NCBI GenBank assembly: GCA_904419105.1 | Contig: CAJFQR010000062.1 | Span: forward strand, 1 to 8,764 | Length of the DNA stretch: 8,764 bases | DNA from: Candidatus Avimicrobium faecavium | Lineage (GTDB): Bacteria; Bacillota; Clostridia; Oscillospirales; Ruminococcaceae | Reading direction: 5' to 3' | In this document: piece after piece, positions 1 through 7,172 of the stretch | Position numbering within the stretch: the stretch's first letter is position 1 | How the letters are laid out: every line of letters begins with the position of its first letter | Position numbers and translations under genes: made by a program | The notes under the pieces: model-generated | What the model was told of the DNA's origin: nothing | Database searches by the model: none | Seen by the model: the letters and a program-made list of their open reading frames with translations, nothing else

Positions 1-256
1 TCTCGCCGGCAAGCTCAAGGCTCTGCGCAAAAAGGCCGACTCCAATGAGGCCGGCGGCGCGCCGCTGCTCGGCCTGCGCAAGCCGGTGATCAAGGCCCAC
101 GGCAGCTCCAACGCCAAGGCCTTCAAGAACGCCATCCGCCAGGCCATGCGCTGCTGTGAGAACAACATGGTCGGCCTGATCGAAGAGTACATGGAGAGCT
201 ATCGTGCCGCGGAGGCCGCCCAGAAGGCCGCCGCCACCCCGGAGGAGGATGCCTGA
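1..256 (+). CDS. plsX: Phosphate acyltransferase PlsX, C-terminal part (5' end outside window)
   Basis: Partial gene; the reading frame enters at base 2 and ends at the TGA at 254-256, giving 84 visible residues. PlsX converts acyl-ACP and phosphate to acyl-phosphate, the donor for PlsY in phosphatidic acid synthesis, and acts peripherally at the membrane. Recognition rests on the C-terminal block GGAPLLGLRKPVIKAHGSS followed by NAKAFKNAIRQA, which is highly characteristic of PlsX, and on the neighbouring rnc and smc genes. After this block there is a short Ala/Glu-rich tail ending PEEDA, whose codons (GGAGGAGG, 241-248) double as the ribosome binding site of rnc. The TGA shares its A with the rnc ATG, so translation is probably coupled. 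In many Firmicutes acpP lies between plsX and rnc; it is absent here. The family call is secure; the missing N-terminal part cannot be assessed. Confidence 0.93.
   Translation, partial: LAGKLKALRKKADSNEAGGAPLLGLRKPVIKAHGSSNAKAFKNAIRQAMRCCENNMVGLIEEYMESYRAAEAAQKAAATPEEDA
241..248 (+). promoter_or_regulatory. Ribosome binding site of rnc inside plsX
   Basis: GGAGGAGG lies 7 nt before the ATG at 256 and within the last plsX codons. It supports the start at 256, where the bases ATGA combine the plsX stop with the rnc start. Confidence 0.75.
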
Positions 257-936
257 TGAGAGAGATGCACGAACTGGAACGGACCATCGGATACACATTC
301 CAAAATGAGAGCTTCCTGCGCACGGCGCTCACCCACTCCTCCTACGCCAACGAGACCCGGGCCCACTGCCCCTACAACGAGCGCCAGGAGTTCCTCGGGG
401 ACGCGGTGCTCTCGATCATCGTCTCGGACTACCTGTTCAAGAGCTCCCACCTGGCGGAGGGGGATCTGACCAAGCTGCGGGCCTCCATCGTCTGTGAAAA
501 GAGCCTCTGCGGCTGGGCCAGGGAGATCCGCCTCGGCGACTATATCCTCCTCGGCAAGGGGGAGGAGAACTCCGGCGGCCGGGAGCGCCCGTCCATCCTC
601 GCCGACGCCTTTGAGGCCCTCATCGCCGCCGTCTACCTGGACAGCGGCATGGAGCGCACCCGGGAGTTTTTGATGCCCTTCGTGATGAAGAGCCTCGAGA
701 ACGAGGAAAAGCCCGCCTTTAAGGACTACAAGACCCTCCTGCAGGAGATCGTCCAGAAGAACCCCGAGGAGCAGCTCAGCTATGAACTGGTGGAGGAGCG
801 GGGCCCTGACCACGACAAGACCTTCGTGGTCCATGTCAAGATCAACTCAAATGTCATCGGCCGCGGCGAGGGCAAGAGCAAGAAGGCCGCCGAGCAGATG
901 GCCGCCAAGGAGGCCGTCGAGCTGATGGGGGAGTGA
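256..936 (+). CDS. rnc: Ribonuclease III
   Basis: Encodes a 226-residue RNase III, the double-strand-specific endonuclease that matures rRNA precursors and processes some mRNAs and structured RNAs. The endonuclease domain covers about residues 5-148. It contains the signature NERQEFLGDAVL (41-52), with E45 and D49 as metal-binding residues, and the second metal-binding pair D117/E120 in ADAFEAL. The double-stranded RNA-binding domain covers about 156-225, beginning FKDYKTLLQE and ending with the RNA-contacting helix GKSKKAAEQMAAKEA. Length is normal for the family (about 220-250) and all catalytic acids are present, so the enzyme should be active. The start overlaps the plsX stop, and the next gene begins 3 nt after the rnc stop, so it is an internal operon member. 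Gln in place of the usual Leu in NERxEFLGD is a modest variation that should not affect the metal ligands. Confidence 0.97.
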   Translation: MREMHELERTIGYTFQNESFLRTALTHSSYANETRAHCPYNERQEFLGDAVLSIIVSDYLFKSSHLAEGDLTKLRASIVCEKSLCGWAREIRLGDYILLGKGEENSGGRERPSILADAFEALIAAVYLDSGMERTREFLMPFVMKSLENEEKPAFKDYKTLLQEIVQKNPEEQLSYELVEERGPDHDKTFVVHVKINSNVIGRGEGKSKKAAEQMAAKEAVELMGE

Positions 937-939
937 GGG

Positions 940-1971
940 ATGTCCCACGCAAACATCGCCCTCTTCGTCCCCCACATCGGCTGCCCCCACCGGTGCAGCT
1001 TCTGTGACCAGAACGCCATCTCCGGTGCCTCCGGCTATCCGTCGCCGGAGGCGGTCACCGCCGCCTGTGAAACGGCCCTTGCCAGCCTGGGCAGCGCCGC
1101 TTCCCGGGAGGCGGAGGTCGCCTTCTTCGGCGGCAGCTTCACCGCGATCCCCCGCCGGGAGATGCTCCGGCTGCTGGATGCGGCGGCCCCCTATGTCCGC
1201 TCCGGGAGGATCCGTGGGATCCGCCTGTCCACCCGCCCGGATGCCGTCGACGGGGAGATCCTCGCTCTGCTGCGGGCCTACGGTGTCACCACTATCGAAC
1301 TCGGCGCCCAGTCGATGGACGACCGGGTGCTGGCCCTCAACGGCCGGGGCCACACCGCCGCCGATGTCCGCCGGGCCGCCGCCCTGGTGAAAGAGGCAGG
1401 CTTCACCCTCGGCCTTCAGATGATGACCGGCCTCTACGGCGATACCCCCGACGGCGCCCTCGCCACCGGCAGGGCCCTGCGGGACCTCGCCCCGGAGGAG
1501 GTGCGCATCTACCCGACTGTGGTGCTCCGGGGCACCCGCCTCGGGGAGCTCTATCGGAGCGGGGCCTACCGGCCGCCGGATGTCTGGGAGTCGGTGCCCC
1601 TCTGTGCCAGCCTTCTTGACCTCTTCGAGGAGGCCGGCATCCGGGTGATCCGGGTGGGACTGCACGCCAGTCCATCGCTGGAGCAGGACCTGCTGGCCGG
1701 CGCCTACCACCCGGCCTTTCGGGAGCTCTGTGAGGGGGAGCGCCTGCTCACCCGGCTGCTTCGGCAGCTCGCGGGCCGTACTCCCGGCCCGGTCACCCTC
1801 GTTTTGAATCCCCGGGACCGGTCTGCCTTCACCGGGCCCGCCCGCCGGAACCTGTCCCGGCTTTCCGCCCTCGGCTGGCAGCCCCGCCTGGCTGAGGATC
1901 CGTCCCACCCCCGGGGCTCGGTGACTCCGGCCTTCCCGCCGGATCCCGACCGTCCACCTTCCGAAAACTGA
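940..1971 (+). CDS. Radical SAM protein, Elp3-like type without acetyltransferase domain
   Basis: A 343-residue radical SAM protein. The [4Fe-4S]-binding motif CPHRCSFC has the canonical CxxxCxxC spacing (C15, C19, C22) and lies very close to the N-terminus. Further core features are the SAM-contacting GG strand FFGGSFTAIP (62-71), the RLSTRPDAV strand, IELGAQSMDD (about residues 119-128) and the later IYPTVVLRGTRLGELY block. These match the radical SAM core of Elp3 and coproporphyrinogen-oxidase-like proteins. Elp3 is much longer (about 480-550 residues) and carries a GNAT acetyltransferase domain; no room for one exists here. From memory, similar proteins between rnc and smc in Clostridia are labelled only 'radical SAM' or 'elongator protein 3-like', and I know of no demonstrated reaction. 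The 3-nt gap after rnc and 18-nt gap before smc place it in the same operon. A role in RNA modification is a guess from the Elp3 resemblance. The substrate is unknown. Confidence 0.85.
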   Translation: MSHANIALFVPHIGCPHRCSFCDQNAISGASGYPSPEAVTAACETALASLGSAASREAEVAFFGGSFTAIPRREMLRLLDAAAPYVRSGRIRGIRLSTRPDAVDGEILALLRAYGVTTIELGAQSMDDRVLALNGRGHTAADVRRAAALVKEAGFTLGLQMMTGLYGDTPDGALATGRALRDLAPEEVRIYPTVVLRGTRLGELYRSGAYRPPDVWESVPLCASLLDLFEEAGIRVIRVGLHASPSLEQDLLAGAYHPAFRELCEGERLLTRLLRQLAGRTPGPVTLVLNPRDRSAFTGPARRNLSRLSALGWQPRLAEDPSHPRGSVTPAFPPDPDRPPSEN

Positions 1972-1979
1972 GAGAGGAG
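1972..1979 (+). promoter_or_regulatory. Ribosome binding site deciding the GTG start of smc
   Basis: GAGAGGAG follows directly after the stop of the radical SAM gene and lies 10 nt before GTG at 1990. No in-frame ATG exists near the 5' end, and the encoded sequence QIKSLEIQGFKSF aligns with the usual SMC N-terminus, so GTG is the start. Confidence 0.7.
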
Positions 1980-1989
1980 CAGCCGTTTC

Positions 1990-4900
1990 GTGCAGATCAA
2001 ATCGCTGGAGATCCAGGGCTTCAAATCCTTCCCGGACCGGGTCAAATTCACCTTTCACAGCGGCATCACCGCCGTCGTCGGCCCCAATGGCAGCGGCAAG
2101 AGCAACATCGTCGACGCGGTGCGCTGGGTGTTCGGCGAGCAGTCCACCAAGACGCTCCGCGGCAGCCGTATGGAGGATGTCATCTTCGGCGGCACCGCCC
2201 GGCGCCGACCCCAGTCCAGCGCCACCGTCACGCTGGTGCTGGCCAATGCCGACCGGTCGCTGCCGGTGGACAGCGATGAGGTCGCCATCACCCGCAGGTT
2301 CTACCGTTCCGGCGAGAGCGAATACCGCCTCAACGGCGCCGGCGTCCGCCTGCGGGATATCTACGAGCTGTTTATGGATACCGGTCTTGGCCGGGACGGT
2401 TACTCGGTTATCGGTCAGGGCCGCATCGCCGAGATCATCTCCTCCAGAAGCAGCGAACGCCGGGAGATCTTTGAAGAGGCCGCCGGCATCTCCAAATACC
2501 GCTACCGCCGCGGTGAGGCCGAACGCCGCCTCTCCGCCGCCGAGGAGAATATGCTCCGCCTCCGGGATATCCTCTCGGAGCTGGAGGGCCGGGTGGAGCC
2601 GCTGCGCCGGGAGGCGGAAAAGGCCGAGCGCTTCCTCGCCCTTTCAGAGGAGAAAAAATCGCTGGAGATCGGAGTCTGGCTTACCCGCATCGACCGGTTG
2701 GACACCCAGTACCGGGAGCTCCACGACCGGTTCCTTGCCGCCCGCGGCGAGTACGAGGCCGCCGACCGGGAGAACGCCGCCCTTGAGGAGCGCATCGCCG
2801 CCCTCTACACCCAGATGCAGGAGCAGGCGGTGGCCATCGACGGCCTGCGCGCCCGCCTGCGGGAGTGGGAGGCGGATGCCGCCCGGATCCGCTCGGAGCA
2901 GGCCGTCGGGGAGAATGACATCGCCCACAGCCGGGAGCGCATCGCTGCGCTGACCCGCCAGCAGGAGGAGGGGGAAGAGGCCTCCCGCCAGGGGGCCGCT
3001 GCCCTTGCCGAAGCCGAGGCCCGGGCCGCCGCCCTGGACGAGCAGCGCACCGCCGCCGAGCAGGCCGTTGCCGCTGCAGGGGAGGCGGTCACCGCCGCCG
3101 GAGAGGCTCTTGCCGCCGTCGATGCCGACACCGAGCGCCTTAAATTCCGCCGGGCCGCCATCTACCAGCAGCTGGACGAGGCCCGCTCCTCCGGCGCTGC
3201 CAGCCGGTCGCTGCGTCAGGAGACCAGCCGCCGCCTCGAGGAGATCCGCGCCGCCTCCGCCGGCCGGGAGCAGGCGCTGGAGCAGCGCCGCCGGGAGCTC
3301 GCCGACTGTGAGAGCCTCGCCGCCGCCGCTGCCGCCCGCCGGGAGGAACTGACCAATACCCGCCGGGGTTATGAGCTCCGGCTCCAGAGCCGCCGGGAGC
3401 GCCGGGACCAGCTCGCCAAAAAGGTGGAGGCCCTCCGCAGTGAGGCCGCCGGCCAGCGTCAACGGGCCGCCCTCCTCGAGGGCATGGAGAAAAGCCTGGA
3501 AGGGTACAGCTTCAGCGTCAAATTCATCCTCCAGCAGGCCGGCCGGGGGCAGCTCACCGGCGTCTGCGGGTCGGTGTCCCAGCTCATCGCCGCCGCCGAA
3601 CCCCGGTTTGCCACCGCCATCGAGATCGCCCTCGGCGGCGCGATGCAGAACATCATCGTCGAAAACGAGGAGGTGGCCAAGCGCTGCATCCGCCTGCTCG
3701 ACCGGGAGAAAAAGGGCCGGGCCACCTTCCTGCCGCTGACCTCGGTCCGGGGCCGCCGCATGGACGACCGCCCGTTTGCCGGAATGGCCGGGGTGGTGGG
3801 CATCGCATCGGCACTGGTCCGGGCGGAGGCCCGGTACGCCGGCGTCGTCGAGCAGCTCCTCGGCCGGATCCTCATTGCCGAGGACCTGGACGCCGCCGTC
3901 TCCATTGCCAGAGCCTGTGGCTACCGCTTCCGCATCGTCACACTGGACGGCCAGGTCATCAACAGCGGCGGTGCGATGACCGGCGGCTACACCGCCAAGA
4001 GCACCGGCCTTCTCGGCCGCCGGGACGAGATCGACCGCCTTGAGGCCGCAGCCGCCGCCCTTGAGCGCCAGGCCGCCGACCAGCAGAAGGCGGTGGACGG
4101 CGCCGCCGAGGAACAGAGCCGGGTGGAGGGTCAGATCTGGGCCGTCGACGCCGAGATCCGCCAGCTGGACGATGACCGCATCCGCGCCGAGAGCGAGAAA
4201 AAGCGGCTGGAGGAGGCCCTTGCCGCCGCCGATGCCTCGGCCAGACGGGAAGAGGAGGAGGAGCAGAAGCTCGCCGCCCGTCTGGAGGAGCTCACCGGCC
4301 GGAGCCGGAGCGCCGAGGAGGTGCTCGCCGCCCTCACCGCCGAACTCGAGCAGGTGGGCGGTGAGATCGCCGCCGCCGAGGAGCGCCGCCGCGCCCTGGA
4401 CGCCGAGGGCCGGGACCGGGAGCGCCGCCGCGCCGAAGCGGAACTGGCCGCCCTTGAAGTGACCAAGGACCTGGATGCCGCCCGCCAGGAGGCCGACCGC
4501 CTCCGGAGCGAGCAGGCCGGCGGACAGGACCGCCTGGCCGCCCTCGCCGCTGAGATCGCCGCCCTTGAGGAGACGATCCGGGACCGGCAGGCTCAGATCG
4601 AGGCCGGCCGGATGCGGCTGGAGCAGATTGCCGAGGAGTCCTCCGCCGCCGAGGAGCGCATCCGCACCGGGGAGGCTGCCCGCCGGGACTGCGAAGGGCA
4701 GATCACCGCCCTCCGCTCCCAGACCCGGGAGCTCACCGCCCGCCGGGAGAACCATGCCCGGGAGGCCGCCCGCCTGGACGAGAGGCAGCAGGCCGCTGCC
4801 GCCGACCGGGACCAGGTCATCGCCAAGCTCTGGGAGGAGTACGAACTCACCCCCGGCGCCGCCGGCGAGGCCGTCCCCCGTCCGGAGGATCCCGCCGCCT

Positions 4901-5619
4901 CGGAGCGCCGTCTCACCGCCCTGCGCGGGGAGATCCGTGCGCTCGGCAATGTCAATGTCGGCGCCGTCGAGGAGTACCGGGAGGTCAGCGAGCGCTATAC
5001 CTTCCTGTCCGCCCAGCTCGACGATGTGGAGAAGAGCCGCCGGGAGCTGCTGCGCCTGATCGAGGAGCTCACCGCTCAGATGCGGGAGCTGTTCCTCGCC
5101 AGCTTCCGGGAGATCGACCGCAGCTTCGGCCGCATCTTCGCCGAGCTCTTCGGCGGCGGCAGGGGGGAGCTGGTCCTCGAGGACCCGTCCGACCCCCTCG
5201 GCAGCGGCATCGAGATCCGGGTCCAGCCGCCGGGCAAGGTCATCAAGAACCTGGCCGCCCTCTCCGGCGGCGAGCAGTCACTGGTGGCCATCGCCATCTA
5301 CTTTGCGATCCTCACCGTCAATCCCGCCCCCTTCGTCATCCTGGACGAGATCGAGGCGGCTCTTGACGATGTCAATGTGGCCAAATTCGCCCGCTATCTC
5401 CGGGGGATGAGCCGCAGCACCCAGTTCATCGCCATCACCCACCGCCGCGGCACGATGGAGGAGGCGGATGTCCTCTACGGCGTCACGATGCAGGAGGAGG
5501 GCGTCTCCAGGCTCATCGAGCTGCGGGTGGATGAACTGGAGAAAAAACTCGGCATCACCGGGGATGCCATACCCCCCTGCCCGGTAACGAACAAGGAGGA
5601 AGACTATGGGCTTTTTTGA
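1990..5619 (+). CDS. smc: Chromosome segregation ATPase SMC
   Basis: Encodes a 1209-residue SMC protein, the ATPase core of the bacterial condensin complex (with ScpA and ScpB, not in this window) that compacts and segregates chromosomes. The layout is complete. The N-terminal head has Walker A GPNGSGKS (31-38) and the Q-loop region IGQGRIAEII (Q143). A first coiled-coil arm spans about 165-500, the hinge about 505-680 (ending SGGAMTGG, 659-666), and a second arm about 680-980. The C-terminal head begins near LGNVNVGAVEEY (985) and carries the signature LSGGEQSL (1091-1098), Walker B with catalytic glutamate VILDE (D1119, E1120), and the ITHRRGTME switch (H1151). The arms are dominated by Ala, Glu and Arg, as expected for coiled coil in a GC-rich genome. 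The signature has Gln where Bacillus SMC has Arg (LSGGERAL). The start is GTG. The last 14 nt overlap ftsY, and the ftsY ribosome binding site encodes part of the C-terminal tail. Confidence 0.98.
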   Translation: MQIKSLEIQGFKSFPDRVKFTFHSGITAVVGPNGSGKSNIVDAVRWVFGEQSTKTLRGSRMEDVIFGGTARRRPQSSATVTLVLANADRSLPVDSDEVAITRRFYRSGESEYRLNGAGVRLRDIYELFMDTGLGRDGYSVIGQGRIAEIISSRSSERREIFEEAAGISKYRYRRGEAERRLSAAEENMLRLRDILSELEGRVEPLRREAEKAERFLALSEEKKSLEIGVWLTRIDRLDTQYRELHDRFLAARGEYEAADRENAALEERIAALYTQMQEQAVAIDGLRARLREWEADAARIRSEQAVGENDIAHSRERIAALTRQQEEGEEASRQGAAALAEAEARAAALDEQRTAAEQAVAAAGEAVTAAGEALAAVDADTERLKFRRAAIYQQLDEARSSGAASRSLRQETSRRLEEIRAASAGREQALEQRRRELADCESLAAAAAARREELTNTRRGYELRLQSRRERRDQLAKKVEALRSEAAGQRQRAALLEGMEKSLEGYSFSVKFILQQAGRGQLTGVCGSVSQLIAAAEPRFATAIEIALGGAMQNIIVENEEVAKRCIRLLDREKKGRATFLPLTSVRGRRMDDRPFAGMAGVVGIASALVRAEARYAGVVEQLLGRILIAEDLDAAVSIARACGYRFRIVTLDGQVINSGGAMTGGYTAKSTGLLGRRDEIDRLEAAAAALERQAADQQKAVDGAAEEQSRVEGQIWAVDAEIRQLDDDRIRAESEKKRLEEALAAADASARREEEEEQKLAARLEELTGRSRSAEEVLAALTAELEQVGGEIAAAEERRRALDAEGRDRERRRAEAELAALEVTKDLDAARQEADRLRSEQAGGQDRLAALAAEIAALEETIRDRQAQIEAGRMRLEQIAEESSAAEERIRTGEAARRDCEGQITALRSQTRELTARRENHAREAARLDERQQAAAADRDQVIAKLWEEYELTPGAAGEAVPRPEDPAASERRLTALRGEIRALGNVNVGAVEEYREVSERYTFLSAQLDDVEKSRRELLRLIEELTAQMRELFLASFREIDRSFGRIFAELFGGGRGELVLEDPSDPLGSGIEIRVQPPGKVIKNLAALSGGEQSLVAIAIYFAILTVNPAPFVILDEIEAALDDVNVAKFARYLRGMSRSTQFIAITHRRGTMEEADVLYGVTMQEEGVSRLIELRVDELEKKLGITGDAIPPCPVTNKEEDYGLF
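5593..5600 (+). promoter_or_regulatory. Ribosome binding site of ftsY inside smc
   Basis: AAGGAGGA lies in the final smc codons, 5 nt before the ftsY ATG at 5606. It is a near-perfect Shine-Dalgarno sequence and confirms that ftsY starts before smc ends. Confidence 0.8.
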
Positions 5620-6526
5620 TAAGATAACCGCCGGGCTGAAGAAGACCCGGGATTCGCTGATGGGCCGCCTGGAGGACATCGCCGCCGGTTTCACCCGGGT
5701 GGACGAGGACTTCTTCGACGAGCTCGAGGAGACGCTGATCCTCGCCGATGTCGGCGTGCCGGTCACCGAGCGGGTGATGGAGGAGCTCCGGAACCGGGTC
5801 AAGCACGCCGGCGCCACCGAGCCCTCTGCGGTGCTGGAGATCCTCAAGGAGATCCTCACCGGCCTGCTCGGGGAGGAGAGCGCCCTGGACCTCTCCACCA
5901 GGCCGTCGCTGGTGCTGGTCATCGGCGTCAACGGCGTCGGCAAGACCACCACCATCGGCAAGATGGCCCACTATCTCACCGGTGAGGGGAAGACCGTCCT
6001 TCTCGCCGCCGCCGATACCTTCCGGGCCGCCGCCGCCGACCAGCTGGCCATCTGGGCGGACCGGGCCGGCGTCGGGATGATCCGCCACGAGGAGGGCAGC
6101 GACCCGGCCTCGGTGGTGTACGACGCCATTGCCGCCGGCAGGAGCCGGGGGGTGGATGTCATCATCTGCGATACCGCCGGCCGCCTGCACAACAAGAAGA
6201 ACCTGATGGACGAGCTCTCCAAGATCACCCGGGTCATCGCCCGGGAGCTGCCGGAGGCGGCGGTGGAGGTACTTCTTGTGCTGGACGCCACCACCGGCCA
6301 GAACGCGATTTCCCAGGCCAAGAGCTTCCAGCAGGCTGCCGGCATCACCGGCATTGTCCTCACCAAGCTGGACGGCACCGCCAAGGGCGGGGCCGTGCTG
6401 GCCATCCGGGAGGAGCTCGGGGTGCCCATCAAATTCATCGGCGTCGGCGAGGGCATCGACGATCTGCGCCCCTTCGTCCCCCAGGAGTTCGCCGCCGCCC
6501 TGTTCGCCAAGGAGGAAGACAGATGA
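5606..6526 (+). CDS. ftsY: Signal recognition particle receptor FtsY
   Basis: Encodes a 306-residue SRP receptor GTPase, which docks the Ffh/4.5S RNA-ribosome complex at the membrane for co-translational insertion of membrane proteins. The protein opens with the short amphipathic, membrane-associating sequence MGFFDKITAGLKKTRDSL. The helical N domain follows (about 20-95), then the G domain: G1 P-loop GVNGVGKTT (107-115), DTFRAAA (137-143), G3 DTAGR (189-193) and G4 TKLDG (253-257), with the closing GVGEGIDDLRPF motif. It lacks the long acidic A domain of E. coli FtsY, which is normal for the compact Gram-positive form. The start overlaps the smc end by 14 nt and has a strong site AAGGAGGA. 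The stop shares bases with the next ATG (ATGA at 6523-6526). Unlike many Firmicutes operons, ylxM and ffh do not follow here. Confidence 0.97.
   Translation: MGFFDKITAGLKKTRDSLMGRLEDIAAGFTRVDEDFFDELEETLILADVGVPVTERVMEELRNRVKHAGATEPSAVLEILKEILTGLLGEESALDLSTRPSLVLVIGVNGVGKTTTIGKMAHYLTGEGKTVLLAAADTFRAAAADQLAIWADRAGVGMIRHEEGSDPASVVYDAIAAGRSRGVDVIICDTAGRLHNKKNLMDELSKITRVIARELPEAAVEVLLVLDATTGQNAISQAKSFQQAAGITGIVLTKLDGTAKGGAVLAIREELGVPIKFIGVGEGIDDLRPFVPQEFAAALFAKEEDR
6509..6516 (+). promoter_or_regulatory. Ribosome binding site of the rdgB-type gene inside ftsY
   Basis: AAGGAGGA sits in the last ftsY codons, 6 nt before the ATG at 6523. It belongs to a 12-nt sequence, AAGGAGGAAGAC, identical to the one before ftsY at 5593-5604. 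Confidence 0.75.
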
Positions 6527-7134
6527 AGGTTATCGTAGCCACCGGCAACGCCGGAAAGATGCGGGAATTTAAGCGCATCCTTGAGCCCCTCGGCTTTGCC
6601 GTTACCAGTATGAAGGAGGAGGGCATCTCCCTTCCCATCGAGGAGACCGGCGCCACCTTCGCCGAAAACGCCCGCATCAAGGCGCTGGCGGTCCACACCC
6701 ACACCGGGGAGGCCGTCGTTGCCGACGACTCGGGCATCAGCGTCGACGCGCTGGACGGCCGCCCGGGGGTCTACTCCGCCCGGTACGGCGGGGAGGACCT
6801 GCCCCACCCGGAAAAGATCAAGCTCCTTCTGTCGGAGCTGCGGGATGTTCCCCCGGAGCGCCGGGGCGCCCACTACACCTGTGCCATCTGCTTCGTCCTG
6901 CCGGACGGCCGCATTCTCGACTTTGAGGCCGTCTGCGAGGGCCATGTCGGCTATGAGACCCGGGGCGCCAACGGCTTCGGCTACGACCCGATCTTCTACA
7001 TCGGGGAGCGCAGCTTCGCCGAGTATACCGATGCCGAAAAGGACGCCATCAGCCACCGGGGCAAGGCCCTCCGGCAGATGGCCGCCACGGTGGAGCGGAT
7101 GCTCGCCGACGGCTCGATCGCCCTCTCCCGCTGA
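6523..7134 (+). CDS. rdgB: XTP/dITP pyrophosphatase, RdgB/HAM1 family
   Basis: A 203-residue member of the HAM1/RdgB family, which hydrolyses non-canonical purine triphosphates (dITP, ITP, XTP) to monophosphates and pyrophosphate, keeping deaminated bases out of DNA and RNA. Diagnostic motifs are all present in order: ATGNAGK at the N-terminus (6-12), GATFAENARIKA (43-54), the central ADDSGISVDALDGRPGVYSARYGG (67-90, cut at two points by family-variable residues) with D69 as the expected general base, NGFGYDPIF (150-158), and SHRGKAL (177-183). Length is typical (about 195-205). The start overlaps the ftsY stop by ATGA, so translation is probably coupled. The name refers to the family; no substrate preference can be read from the sequence. 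The stop is followed by a 38-nt AT-rich spacer, one of the two longest gaps in the window. Confidence 0.96.
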   Translation: MKVIVATGNAGKMREFKRILEPLGFAVTSMKEEGISLPIEETGATFAENARIKALAVHTHTGEAVVADDSGISVDALDGRPGVYSARYGGEDLPHPEKIKLLLSELRDVPPERRGAHYTCAICFVLPDGRILDFEAVCEGHVGYETRGANGFGYDPIFYIGERSFAEYTDAEKDAISHRGKALRQMAATVERMLADGSIALSR

Positions 7135-7172
7135 CACACGATATAAATACAAAACCAGAAAAAGGAGACACT
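7135..7172 (+). other. AT-rich spacer before yhbY, with ribosome binding site
   Basis: This 38-nt gap is strikingly AT-rich against the surrounding GC-rich genes. It contains TATAAA at 7142-7147, which resembles a -10 box, but no recognisable -35 hexamer at 16-18 nt upstream and no TG extension. The ribosome binding site AAAGGAGA is at 7161-7168, 4 nt before ATG 7173. There is no hairpin or T-run that would suggest a terminator. A weak promoter is possible but not supported; the low GC may simply keep the initiation region unstructured. Confidence 0.4.

Noticed and set aside
847..2058. A 403-codon open frame on the minus strand opposite the radical SAM gene
   Set aside because: Same cause: stop codons are rare in GC-rich antisense frames. 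It overlaps parts of three well-supported + strand genes and shows no recognisable family motif.
2644..4755. A 703-codon open frame on the minus strand opposite the smc coiled-coil region
   Set aside because: It lies wholly antisense to a certain gene. Its Gly/Leu/Ala/Asp-rich translation is what GC-rich Glu/Ala/Arg/Leu codons yield when read in reverse, and I see no domain motif in it.
2500..4850. Repeated GCC/GAG/CGC-rich stretches within smc, considered as DNA repeats
   Set aside because: They follow the Ala/Glu/Arg heptads of the coiled coil and biased codon use; I see no regular unit length or spacer.
7142..7147. TATAAA as a promoter -10 box for yhbY
   Set aside because: No -35-like hexamer at 16-18 nt and no TG extension; it probably just reflects an AT-rich translation start region.
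5278..7152. Long minus-strand open frames opposite ftsY and the rdgB-type gene
   Set aside because: The + strand genes have complete motif sets and proper ribosome binding sites; the antisense frames are low-complexity shadows.
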